64,000 nt of DNA from NCBI GenBank assembly GCA_965284365.1, contig OZ260079.1:5704001-5768000 (forward strand), in the 5' to 3' direction. Position 1 is the stretch's first letter; the number at the start of each line of letters is the position of its first letter. The notes under the pieces were generated by a model that searched no databases, was not told the origin of the DNA, and was given only the letters and a program-made list of their open reading frames with translations. Source of the DNA: Phragmitibacter sp965284365. Lineage in GTDB: Bacteria > Verrucomicrobiota > Verrucomicrobiia > Verrucomicrobiales > Verrucomicrobiaceae. A program made the position numbers and the translations under genes. Below are positions 8,590-17,290 of the stretch, one piece after another.

Positions 8590-9008
8590 GAGGTAGAGTT
8601 GGAACGGGTGATTGGTTAGGTGGCAGGAGGGCGATCAATGCTCCTCAATAATCTGAATGCAGGAGCCGATGCCTGGACGGCAAGTGAAGAAGACAGGACG
8701 ACGCGAGGCACGGATGATGGCGGCGCGCTTCGCTCGGATGGTCGGTGCCACACTCCCGATAATGGGCGTGCGACGGGATTGGGTTTTCATACATAGGAAT
8801 CGCAACAAAAGTCCTTCGCGGCCCCCATCTGAGAGACGACCCTGACAAGCGGGTCAGGGAGGCAGCGCACTCATTCGAAAACGTGAGGCTACGACGTGGC
8901 TCCATTTCGTATTGGTATTGATCGGTGACTCGCCTTTCCGTTCCTGCAGGCGTGTTCACGAGGCGCATTGTTATTCGCATCATTCATTTGTTGGAATCAC
9001 CATTTGTC
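8590..9008. other. Intergenic stretch without a convincing gene
   Basis: These 419 bases separate a leftward and a rightward gene and should hold both promoters. A small hairpin, CCTGAC-aagcgg-GTCAGG (8841-8858), is visible. A 112-codon frame on the minus strand (8645-8983) is Arg/His/Ser-rich with no domain-like pattern and is not considered coding. No other structure was recognised. Confidence 0.5.
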
Positions 9009-9653
9009 ATGAGTCACTCCCCTGCTCATCCACCCTTCACGGACTCGCCGCCATCACCCGCGGAAAGCCTGGCCGCGCTCGCGGAATTGGCCTCCGGTTG
9101 CCGCGCGTGTCCGCTCTATGAAAACGCCACGCAGACCGTGTTCGGCGAGGGTCCGGCGAATGCCCGAGTCGTACTCGTAGGCGAGCAACCGGGCGATCAG
9201 GAAGACCTGGCGGGGCATCCCTTTATCGGACCGGCAGGTCGGCTGCTGGATCGCGCGCTCGCCGACGCAGGACTACCGAGAGAGCGCTGTTACACGACGA
9301 ACGCGGTGAAGCACTTCAAATGGGAGCCACGTGGCAAACGGCGGCTGCATGCCAAGCCGAACGCGGGAGAGATCCGCGCGTGCCAGCCTTGGTTGCGCAC
9401 GGAGCTCGGCATCATTCGGCCAGACTACCTTATCTGTCTGGGTGGCACGGCCGCGCGCTCAGTCTTTGATCAGCCGGTGAAGGTCATGACGGAGCGCGGA
9501 CGTTTGCAGGCCTCGCCCTGGTCACGGAATACACTGATTACCGTGCATCCCTCGGCGCTGTTGCGGATCCAGGACGAAGCTGAGAAACGGGAAGCGTATG
9601 ACGAATTCGTGGGGGATTTGAGAATGGTGGGTGAGTTGTTGCGACGGGGGTGA
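9009..9653 (+). CDS. udgX: UdgX-type uracil-DNA glycosylase (Fe-S)
   Basis: The frame opens at 8925, but the ATG at 9009 gives 214 residues, the usual length, beginning just before the first conserved Cys. Visible motifs are the iron-sulfur ligands Cys31 and Cys34 (CRACP), Cys125 and Cys143; the active-site strand VGEQPGDQED (58-66); GHPFIGPAGRLLD; TNAVKHFK; and HPSALLR (His180). The insert RGKRRLH (Lys110 to His114) is the loop that distinguishes UdgX from other family-4 uracil-DNA glycosylases. In characterised UdgX the His of this loop forms a covalent bond with the abasic sugar after uracil excision. It acts in DNA repair and stands alone here. Confidence 0.92.
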   Translation: MSHSPAHPPFTDSPPSPAESLAALAELASGCRACPLYENATQTVFGEGPANARVVLVGEQPGDQEDLAGHPFIGPAGRLLDRALADAGLPRERCYTTNAVKHFKWEPRGKRRLHAKPNAGEIRACQPWLRTELGIIRPDYLICLGGTAARSVFDQPVKVMTERGRLQASPWSRNTLITVHPSALLRIQDEAEKREAYDEFVGDLRMVGELLRRG

Positions 9654-9737
9654 AGACTTGAGCACCGAATGCTGATTCGGCATGCGAACCCGTTCTGCAG
9701 AATTAGTGCAAATTGCCGTGAATATGCACTGAGAAAC

Positions 9738-9770
9738 GCCGTCTCTGCAGGAGTGTAAGAGACGGCTATT
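9738..9770 (+). terminator. Hairpin downstream of udgX, possible terminator
   Basis: GCCGTCTCT (9738-9746) pairs perfectly with AGAGACGGC (9758-9766) around an 11-base loop and is followed by TATTTTC. The T run is imperfect, so termination is likely but not certain. Confidence 0.5.
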
Positions 9771-9847
9771 TTCATTGCTGGCAGGGGAAAAACTGCCATG
9801 CTGGCCGCTCTTCAACGGGGAAGCAGCCCCTGGAAAGTATTAGCGGC

Positions 9848-12800
9848 ATGTCGAGCGAGCAGTGTGATGATCCATTTTTTACCGTGGCGATTGGGGTCTT
9901 GTCCCCAAGCCTGGATAGTGTCGTGGCACTGCTGAAGCATCTGCTTCCCCTGCCGGGGATGGCGCTGGTGGTGCAGCACATGGATCTGGATCCGGAGACG
10001 ATCCAGGTGACGATCTCGGCTTCGACCACGCTGCCGATCGTGCAGGCGCGGGCTGGCACGGTCCTGGAAAAAGATCATATCTATCTGCTGCCAGCCAACG
10101 GCGAGCTTATCCTGAAGGAAGGCGTCTTCGACAAGTTGCCGCTTGGCCCCGTGGATGGTCTTCCTGCGGGGAAGACTACCTTATTTTTTCAGAAGATGGC
10201 CCTTGCCCTGGGGCCCGCGTGCATTGGCGTCTTGCTGACGGACATGGTTATCACCTCTGGGGATTCCGGTCTGGAGGCCATTCGCTCGGAAGGCGGCGTA
10301 ACCTTTGTGGAGGCGAGAAAAGACGGCACCGAAAGCGCCCTGAATTATGTGGCGGACGAGCGCGCAGACTTCGTGCTGCCAGCGGATGCGATGGCGGAGG
10401 AACTCGCACGACTGGTCGCAAATGGGGTGCTGGTGGACTTTGAGCGGACTCCTGCGATGCGGGACGTGTCGGCGGGCCTGCTGGATGAACTGGCGCCTCC
10501 TTCAGAGTTGGAAGTGGCGAAGGCACGCATCCTGGAACTGCTGAAGCAGAGCAAAGGCATGGACTTCAGCAACTACAAGCTCTCCACCGTCATGCGGCGG
10601 CTGGAGCGGCGCACGGTGCTGACGAAGTCCGGCAGCCTCATGGCTTACGCCGACTTGATCGAGCGAGAGCCCGCAGAACTTGATGCCTTGCACGGGGACA
10701 TGCTCATCCATGTGACGAGTTTCTTCCGGGCGGCCGAGGCGTTTGAAGCCTTGGAGCTCCATCTCACCACGATGCTGGAACAGCGCGGGGCCAAGGAGCC
10801 CTTCCGTGTCTGGGTGCCGGGCTGCTCCACGGGGCAGGAAGTTTACTCTCTGGCCATGATCTTGCTGGAACTGTGCGACCGGATTGGCAAAGGGCACCTG
10901 TTGCAGATCTTTGCCACCGATCTGGAAGAGGCCGCTCTGGATAAGGCGCGGTCGGGCAATTACGCAGAGTCCGCCATGCGCGGTGTGTCGGACGAGAGGC
11001 GGCAGATCTTCTTCACCAAGTCAGACACGGGCTATCGCGTGGCAAAAAGGGTGCGTGATATCATCGTTTTCGCCCGGCATAACTTCGTGGCGGATCCGCC
11101 ATTCTCCGGCATGGATTTGATCAGTTGTCGCAATGTGCTGATTTACATGGAGGACACGCTGCAGAGAAAAGCGGCGCTGCTTTTCCACTTCGCGCTAAAG
11201 CGGGACGGCATTCTTTTCCTGGGTAATGCCGAAGCCGTGGGCACATCATCAGACTTGTTTGATCAGGTGGACAAACGGTATAAAATATTCCTGAAAAAGG
11301 CCGTACCCACGCCTACCATGCCGTTCAAGCAAGCCGTGCCCTCTCCCTCCTCCGGCAGCCCGCCGCTGCCCAGCAGTGAAAGCCTGCCCACGTCCATGCC
11401 ACTCATCCTTCGTCTGCAGCGGGAGGCGGACCGCGTGGCTCTGTTGCGCTACGCGCCGCCCGGCGTGCTGGTGGACGAGCAGTTGCAGATCCTCCAGTTC
11501 CGCGGGGACACGAGCGCGGTGCTGCGGCCACCCATCGGCACGGCCACCATGGATTTGATGAAGATGGCGCGCCCGGGACTCATGTCGCCACTGAAGACCG
11601 CCTTGGCCGAAGCACGGGAGACACGACATGCGGCGCGCGTGGAGAATGTCGCCTTGCAAGGCGGCGCGGATTCAGGTGGCGCGACCCTTAACTTGGAAGT
11701 GATGCCGCTGCGGAATCTTAAAGATCCCTGCTACCTGATCACTTTTGAGGATACGCGCACGGCCCTGCCGAAACCTCCGCTCATGGATATCTCCGTTGGC
11801 GATGGAAATTACGCGGAGCTGGAACGCGAACTCGCGGAAGCGCGCGATGCCGCGCAGTCGCACTTGGAGAACTATGAAGCCGCCATCGAAGAGCTGCAGG
11901 CCTCCAATGAAGAGGTCAAGGCGGCCTATGAGGAACTCCAGAGCACGAACGAAGAACTGGAGTCCACCAATGAGGAACTGACCACGGTCAATGAAGAGAT
12001 CGCCAGCCGGAATCTGGAACTCAGCCGGTTGGTGAATGACCTCAACAACCTGCATCAAAACATTGATACAGGCATCATCCTTCTCGGGAAGGACATGATC
12101 ATTCGCAGCTTCACCCCCCTCGCGGGGCGGACGTTTAATCTGCTGCCTTCCGACATCGGGCATCCGCTCAACCGCATCCGACATCCAGTCGAAAGCCATG
12201 ATCTGGAGCACGGCATTGCTGAAGTCACGCGCACGCTGGAGATGCGCGAGTTTGAACTGCAGGATGCAGAGGGGCATTGGTATGCATTGCGCGTGCACCC
12301 ATATAAGACGCTCGATGGCGGCACGGACGGCACGGTGCTGGTAATGGTGGACATCGACAAGCATCTGGAGGCGGTGCGGCTTTCGGAGACACGCTACCGG
12401 CGCCTTTTCGAAGCCTCGCAGGACGGCATTCTGCTGCTGGATCCGGTTACGGAAAAGATCATCGATGCGAACCCCTGTGTGTGCGCGCTCTTGCACCGCA
12501 CGAAAGAAGAACTGGCCAGCCTGGAACTGTGGGAGCTGGGATTCTATCTTGATAAACTGGGTGCCAGCGAAGCGCTGAACCGACTGGCTCATGAAAAAAC
12601 CTTCCGCATGGAAGACCGGCAAATTCTGCTGCCGGATCATTCCACAAAGACGGTCGAAGTGACCATCAGCCTGTATGTGGAAGATGAGCAGAAGGTGGTG
12701 GAGTGCAATATCCGGGACATCACGGAGCGGAAGGCGGGCGAGGAAGCAGGCAGGCGGCTCGCAGCGCTGGTCAATTCTTCGCAGGACGCCATCACCAGCC

Positions 12801-14635
12801 TGGATCTGAATGGTAATATCACGAGTTGGAATAACGCAGCGGAGCGCCTCTTCGGCTATTCCCATGAAGAGATCGTTGGTAGGCCGATCACCGTTATTGT
12901 TCCTCAGTATCGCGCTCATGAGGAAGCAGAAATTTTCGCGCGACTGAAGCGCGGAGAGAGCATTGATCACTTTGACACCGAGCGGCTGCGCAAGGACGGG
13001 ACGACCATCAATGTTTCCCTCACGATCTCGCCCATTATTGATGCCAGTGGTGAGCTTATCGGAGCCTCGAAGATCACGCGGGATATCTCTGACCGCATTG
13101 CCGCGCAGAGCGCCTTGAGGGAAAGCGAGGAGCGCTTCCGCACCGTGGCGGATGCTGCCCCGGTCATGCTCTGGATTGTAGACATCACCATGGGCGCGAC
13201 CTATTTTAATAAAGCGTGGCTGCAATTCACCGGGCGCAGCCTGGGACAGGAGCTTGGTCACGGCTGGCTGGAGAACATCCACCCCGAAGACTTGGAGCAG
13301 GCCGGGAGAATCTACCGCGAAGCCTTTGACGCCCGGCTCCCGGTGGAGATGGAATACCGCCTGAAGCATCAGAGCGAGGGCTATCGTTGGGTGCTCGATC
13401 ACGGCGTGCCGCTGATCGATCCGAATGGCGTCTTCGTCGGCTACATCGGCGGTTGCACGGATATCCACAGCCAGAAGGAAGCGACCCAGGCGATCCAGCA
13501 CGCCAAAGAAGCGGTCGAATCTTCCAGCCGGGCGAAGGATCAGTTCCTCGCGGCGCTCAGTCATGAGCTGCGCACGCCGCTTTCACCCGTGCTGACCATT
13601 TCAGGCCTGCGGGCGAAGGACGATGATCTGGAAGATGAAGTGCGTGAGGACTTCGCCATGATCCGCAAAAACGTGGAGCTGGAGGCGCGTCTCATTGATG
13701 ATCTGCTGGATCTGACCCGCATCACGGAAGGCAAGCTGACGCTCAATCTGGAAACCGTGGATCTGCGCGATTTGCTACAGGACGCACTAAAGATTCTGCA
13801 CCATGACATTCAGGCGAAAGCCTTGCGCGTGACCCTGGACGCGTCTCCGAACCCGCTCTGGGTAAAGGCGGAAGCGGTGCGGCTACAGCAGGTGTGCTGG
13901 AATGTCTTGAAGAACGCCGTGAAGTTCAGCGAACCACGACGGAGCCTGGTCCTGCGGGCCTTCCGTGAGGGCGATGAAGCGCACCTGACCGTGACGGATG
14001 AAGGCATCGGCATCACGGACGAAGAGATGCCCGGCATCTTCGACGCCTTCTCTCAGGGGAAGGTGGCGGCGGGACAGAAATTCGGCGGCCTCGGATTGGG
14101 CCTCACCATTTCGGCTCTGCTGGTGAAGGAGCATCAGGGCCGCATCTGGGCGGAAAGCCCGGGACGGGATCAGGGAGCCACCTTTCGGATCGCTCTGCCA
14201 CTCACAGCCGAGCCGGAACCGAAGGCAGCCAGCGCGCCTGGGGAGCCCTCGCCTGCCCAAACGACCGTCTCTGGCGCCAAGCTCTTGTTGGTGGAAGATC
14301 ACGATGACACGCGCAAAACCCTGTCCCGTCTGCTCAACCGCAAAGGCTACCAGGTGAAGACCGCAGGCTCTATTGCCGAGGCCTTGGGAGTAGCGAATGA
14401 ATGGCAGTTTGACCTGGTGATTTCCGATCTGGGATTGCCCGACGGTACCGGTCATCAACTCATGGCAGCCCTTCGCGAAAAGCATGACCTCACCGGCATC
14501 GCCCTTAGCGGTTACGGCATGGCGGAAGATCTCCTGCGCAGCGCGGAGGCAGGCTTCAGCGAGCATCTAATCAAGCCCGTGGACTTCGCCAGACTGGAAG
14601 AGGCCTTGGGGCGGATTTTGGATAAGAAGGGGTGA
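9848..14635 (+). CDS. CheB/CheR fusion hybrid sensor histidine kinase with PAS domains and receiver
   Basis: This is a 1595-residue single-chain signalling protein with no membrane segments. In order it has: a CheB-like domain (about 1-200); a CheR methyltransferase (about 225-490, SAM motif GCSTGQEVYSLAM near 328, later NVLIYM); a long Glu/Asn-rich coiled coil (about 650-735); several PAS/PAC domains (about 735-1220, with KITRDISDR and GCTDIH linkers); a HisKA domain (SHELRTPL, phospho-His near 1239); an HATPase domain (NVLKNAVKFS, DEGIGI, GLGLGL); and a receiver (LLLVEDHDD, phospho-Asp near 1527 in ISDLGLPDG). The CheB domain is degenerate: the GASAGG catalytic Ser box is replaced by GVLSPS, and the SDGxxGL Asp region by SGDSGL, although VVQHM keeps the His. 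Methylesterase activity is therefore doubtful. No chemoreceptor or cheA gene is nearby. Confidence 0.93.
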   Translation: MSSEQCDDPFFTVAIGVLSPSLDSVVALLKHLLPLPGMALVVQHMDLDPETIQVTISASTTLPIVQARAGTVLEKDHIYLLPANGELILKEGVFDKLPLGPVDGLPAGKTTLFFQKMALALGPACIGVLLTDMVITSGDSGLEAIRSEGGVTFVEARKDGTESALNYVADERADFVLPADAMAEELARLVANGVLVDFERTPAMRDVSAGLLDELAPPSELEVAKARILELLKQSKGMDFSNYKLSTVMRRLERRTVLTKSGSLMAYADLIEREPAELDALHGDMLIHVTSFFRAAEAFEALELHLTTMLEQRGAKEPFRVWVPGCSTGQEVYSLAMILLELCDRIGKGHLLQIFATDLEEAALDKARSGNYAESAMRGVSDERRQIFFTKSDTGYRVAKRVRDIIVFARHNFVADPPFSGMDLISCRNVLIYMEDTLQRKAALLFHFALKRDGILFLGNAEAVGTSSDLFDQVDKRYKIFLKKAVPTPTMPFKQAVPSPSSGSPPLPSSESLPTSMPLILRLQREADRVALLRYAPPGVLVDEQLQILQFRGDTSAVLRPPIGTATMDLMKMARPGLMSPLKTALAEARETRHAARVENVALQGGADSGGATLNLEVMPLRNLKDPCYLITFEDTRTALPKPPLMDISVGDGNYAELERELAEARDAAQSHLENYEAAIEELQASNEEVKAAYEELQSTNEELESTNEELTTVNEEIASRNLELSRLVNDLNNLHQNIDTGIILLGKDMIIRSFTPLAGRTFNLLPSDIGHPLNRIRHPVESHDLEHGIAEVTRTLEMREFELQDAEGHWYALRVHPYKTLDGGTDGTVLVMVDIDKHLEAVRLSETRYRRLFEASQDGILLLDPVTEKIIDANPCVCALLHRTKEELASLELWELGFYLDKLGASEALNRLAHEKTFRMEDRQILLPDHSTKTVEVTISLYVEDEQKVVECNIRDITERKAGEEAGRRLAALVNSSQDAITSLDLNGNITSWNNAAERLFGYSHEEIVGRPITVIVPQYRAHEEAEIFARLKRGESIDHFDTERLRKDGTTINVSLTISPIIDASGELIGASKITRDISDRIAAQSALRESEERFRTVADAAPVMLWIVDITMGATYFNKAWLQFTGRSLGQELGHGWLENIHPEDLEQAGRIYREAFDARLPVEMEYRLKHQSEGYRWVLDHGVPLIDPNGVFVGYIGGCTDIHSQKEATQAIQHAKEAVESSSRAKDQFLAALSHELRTPLSPVLTISGLRAKDDDLEDEVREDFAMIRKNVELEARLIDDLLDLTRITEGKLTLNLETVDLRDLLQDALKILHHDIQAKALRVTLDASPNPLWVKAEAVRLQQVCWNVLKNAVKFSEPRRSLVLRAFREGDEAHLTVTDEGIGITDEEMPGIFDAFSQGKVAAGQKFGGLGLGLTISALLVKEHQGRIWAESPGRDQGATFRIALPLTAEPEPKAASAPGEPSPAQTTVSGAKLLLVEDHDDTRKTLSRLLNRKGYQVKTAGSIAEALGVANEWQFDLVISDLGLPDGTGHQLMAALREKHDLTGIALSGYGMAEDLLRSAEAGFSEHLIKPVDFARLEEALGRILDKKG

Positions 14636-14743
14636 GATGTAGGGCAGTGGATAGCGCCGAAATTCATCCAAGAATCCCTATCATCGGACGCAGCAGGAAT
14701 TATTTAGTGATTGTTACACGCGTATGTGAGTAGATTTTAGCGC

Positions 14744-15109
14744 ATGTATTTGAAGTGGATAATCATCGCCTGGATATCACTGTTGATTGTTGGATTGCTG
14801 GCTACCGGACGCATCGGTCGCAAAGACGCACAATTGGAGCAGCAAGATATTAGTAGAATCGTTGCATTGATTACGCGAGTTGTGGGTGACCTGCAGTTTG
14901 ATATTTCGCGACAAAACAAAGTATCTCAAGAAACAGTCAGGCTCTCCCTTGAGAAATATATGGGGAAAGATGAATTAGCGGATTATACGGTCCATCAATT
15001 TGTCGGCCCAAGTAGTCCCATCGTTAGTCACCTTGATCCTAAAAATAGGTTCTCCGTGACTTTTTTTGCGGATGGAACTCATACTGTTCAGATCCCAGAA
15101 GCTAAATAG
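14744..15109 (+). CDS. Hypothetical protein with N-terminal membrane anchor
   Basis: This 121-residue protein has one N-terminal hydrophobic helix (MYLKWIIIAWISLLIVGLLA) and a small soluble domain rich in charged residues (QDISRIVALITRVVGD, SLEKYMGKDELADY) that ends in two beta strands. The coding stretch and its flanks are clearly more AT-rich than the kinase gene before it, which may point to a different origin. No family was recognised. It starts about 110 bases after the kinase gene on the same strand. Confidence 0.6.
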   Translation: MYLKWIIIAWISLLIVGLLATGRIGRKDAQLEQQDISRIVALITRVVGDLQFDISRQNKVSQETVRLSLEKYMGKDELADYTVHQFVGPSSPIVSHLDPKNRFSVTFFADGTHTVQIPEAK

Positions 15110-15236
15110 CTATTGACCGCTAGCATTCAAGTTGCCTAGTTTCTGAAGAGAAAGAGTCTGAGAATGGTGATGACGTGGTAGACGATTTTTTGTGGTCTGG
15201 TGTAACCACCCGCCACCCCCTGGCGTCACTGGCTGC

Positions 15237-16088
15237 ATGACGAAGCAAATCATAGGACTGTGCATCGCACTCTTAATGCTAACGGCCATTTTCTGGGCCG
15301 CGGAATTTTTCTGGCCCAGTCTGCCGAAGCAGAAAAGAATTCGGCGTGGGTTCAGGCTGGATCTGCTCTACTGGTTCATCACTCCGGTGGTGTCCAAGCC
15401 GATTGCTCAAGGGGTTGTGCTTCTGGTCATAGCTCCGCTGTTTTTATTACTGGGCTACAAGTTGGATAAGGAAACGTTTGCCCAGGGCTGGGGACCGCTT
15501 TTGCATTTGCCCATCTGGCTGCAAACGATCCTGGTGCTCGTCGTGGGCGACTTCACCGGCTACTGGAACCATCGGTGGTTCCACTCGCGGAAACTGTGGA
15601 AGTTTCACGCCATCCATCATAGCTCCAAGGATCTGGACTGGCTTTCTGCAGTGCGCCTGCATCCGGTGAATGAGATAGGTTCACGGGTGATTCAGGTGCT
15701 TCCGTTTGTCTTCATGGGCTTCTCTCCTGCTCTGCTCGCCTCTTATGTGCCTTTCCTGACGTTTTATGCCATCTTCCTCCATGCAAATATATCGTGGGAC
15801 TTTGGCCCGCTGAAGTATGTGATGGCCACCCCGCGCTTCCATCGCTGGCATCATACCAAGGAAGACGAGGCTATTGATAAGAATTTCGCTGCCCTGTTCC
15901 CTATATGGGACATCCTCTTCGGCACCTACTACATGCCGAAAGACAAAGTGCCGACTGAGTTCGGCGTGCATGATGACTCCGTGCCGGAAAGTTTCATGGG
16001 GCAGTTGGCCTATCCGTTTAAGAAAACGATAAAGGCACCGGCAACATCAACCGCAGTGGCCCAAGCAGAGCCGGCAGTGAGTGTGTAA
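15237..16088 (+). CDS. Sterol desaturase / fatty-acid hydroxylase superfamily membrane di-iron enzyme
   Basis: The ATG at 15237 is chosen over a GTG at 15192 because the extra 15 residues are Pro-rich and precede the first hydrophobic helix. The 283-residue protein has several membrane helices and the three His boxes of this family: HRWFH (near 112), HAIHH (near 124) and HRWHH (near 202), which ligate a di-iron centre. Family members hydroxylate or desaturate lipids, sterols or carotenoids. The lipid substrate here cannot be told from sequence. The C-terminus is a low-complexity Ala/Pro/Val tail. It is followed after five bases by a convergent gene. Confidence 0.87.
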   Translation: MTKQIIGLCIALLMLTAIFWAAEFFWPSLPKQKRIRRGFRLDLLYWFITPVVSKPIAQGVVLLVIAPLFLLLGYKLDKETFAQGWGPLLHLPIWLQTILVLVVGDFTGYWNHRWFHSRKLWKFHAIHHSSKDLDWLSAVRLHPVNEIGSRVIQVLPFVFMGFSPALLASYVPFLTFYAIFLHANISWDFGPLKYVMATPRFHRWHHTKEDEAIDKNFAALFPIWDILFGTYYMPKDKVPTEFGVHDDSVPESFMGQLAYPFKKTIKAPATSTAVAQAEPAVSV

Positions 16089-16093
16089 CACCG

Positions 16094-16741
16094 CTATTCA
16101 TCATCTTCATCCAGCATGAAGGGCTTCCCGTCAACCTCGTCCTCATGACCGGGTCGCAAGGCTTCCTCGCCATCAGGCAGCACCGTCAGAGGAAGTCCCA
16201 GATACGCCGCCAGTTCTTCGGCCATGGGCAGCACGATGGCACGCTCACCTTTCTCCCGCCAGCCCACTTCAAGTGAGGGATCCTCGGCTCGATGAGTGAG
16301 CAGACGAATCATCTGAATATAGATGTGATTGCGCGTCTTCGTCCGGGAAGAAACCTTTAGCTCCTCCATGGCGAGGCGCACTCCGTTGAAATTCGCGAGC
16401 GGATGTTTCTTCTCCCTTTGGCCAATAAGCCAGCTACTCACCGTGGCGACTTCGCCCACGGGCTTGTCGAAGCGGATCCAGTGTTGCGAAAAGGTGATCC
16501 ACCAGCCGAGAGGCAGCGTGAAGGCACAGAGGATGAGCAACAGCACCGCACCCGGCAACGCGGTCCAGAGACCGGAAAGGCCATTCTGCTGAATCTCGAT
16601 GATGGGATTGGAGATCACCCCATAGAGACACAACGCTCCCAGAATCAGCAGCGGCAACCCAATGGCATATCGCAGCACGGACAGCCCCGCCTGCCGTGCG
16701 ATCAGGTTGCCGTTTCGATCCGTCTCCAGAATCAGTTTCAT
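16094..16741 (-). CDS. Hypothetical two-helix membrane protein
   Basis: An in-frame start exists at 16777, but the Met at 16741 (MKLILETDRNGNLI) matches the beginning of a folded region better. The 215-residue protein has two adjacent membrane segments (YAIGLPLLILGALCLYGVI and LPGAVLLLILCAFTLPLGWW). A cytoplasmic beta-rich domain follows (ITFSQHWIRFDKPVGEV, SSRTKTRNHIYIQMIRLLT) and then an acidic tail (DEVDGKPFMLDEDDE). The arrangement resembles small PH-like membrane proteins, but no family was firmly recognised. Confidence 0.6.
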   Translation of the reverse strand: MKLILETDRNGNLIARQAGLSVLRYAIGLPLLILGALCLYGVISNPIIEIQQNGLSGLWTALPGAVLLLILCAFTLPLGWWITFSQHWIRFDKPVGEVATVSSWLIGQREKKHPLANFNGVRLAMEELKVSSRTKTRNHIYIQMIRLLTHRAEDPSLEVGWREKGERAIVLPMAEELAAYLGLPLTVLPDGEEALRPGHEDEVDGKPFMLDEDDE

Positions 16742-16902
16742 GCCGAGCGATGATTGCCCGCATCCGGGCACTTGCAACCAGCACCTGAGGCTGGGCTAAT
16801 CCTTCCTTCCTAGGCAAACCGCCAGCCGGGCGGCAGACGATTATGTTTCAGGCAGCGGCGTTGAACTCGCTCTGCATACACAACTTTCCTCATCTGCCGA
16901 TC

Positions 16903-17223
16903 ATGAACACCGCCAACATCCGTGAATCGCATGACGACTTCCGCGTGCTGCAAACGACGGAGCACACGCAAACGGCCAGCATGCGGCTGAAACCGGGCGA
17001 AGCGACGAGCGATGAGCCCTCCACCCACGAACACAGCGAGCAAACCGTGCTGGTGCTGGAAGGAGAAGTCGTCGCCGAGATCGACAAAGAACAGCAGACG
17101 CTGCGCGCGGGCCAGATCGTCATCGTGCCGCCAAAGACGAGGCATCGCTTTGTGAATCACGGCAAAACAGAGGTCTTTGCCTTCACGACCTACGCGCCAC
17201 CCGCCTATCCCGCGAACTCCTGA
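16903..17223 (+). CDS. Small single-domain cupin
   Basis: The preferred ATG at 16903 gives 106 residues. A start at 16843 would add a 20-residue extension with no conserved look. The cupin metal motif is clear: THEHSEQTVLVLEGEV (motif 1, His-x-His with a following Gln/Glu position) and PPKTRHRFVNHG (motif 2, His). Such one-domain cupins bind a divalent metal and act as dioxygenases, isomerases or sensors. No substrate can be assigned. It stands alone upstream of the primase-like gene. Confidence 0.75.
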   Translation: MNTANIRESHDDFRVLQTTEHTQTASMRLKPGEATSDEPSTHEHSEQTVLVLEGEVVAEIDKEQQTLRAGQIVIVPPKTRHRFVNHGKTEVFAFTTYAPPAYPANS

Positions 17224-17290
17224 GCATCCTTTTCCACGGCCCTGTCGCAACTAACGTTCGCCTGACTTCCCCTACCCGATCCCATTCTGG

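Noticed and set aside
8645..8983. 112-codon minus-strand frame between the oxidoreductase and udgX
   Set aside because: Arg/His/Ser-rich, no structural pattern, no binding site; spans divergent promoters.
11672..13564. 630-codon minus-strand frame inside the CheB/CheR kinase gene
   Set aside because: It is antisense to clear PAS and kinase domains and shows no domain of its own; it reflects GC-rich codon usage.
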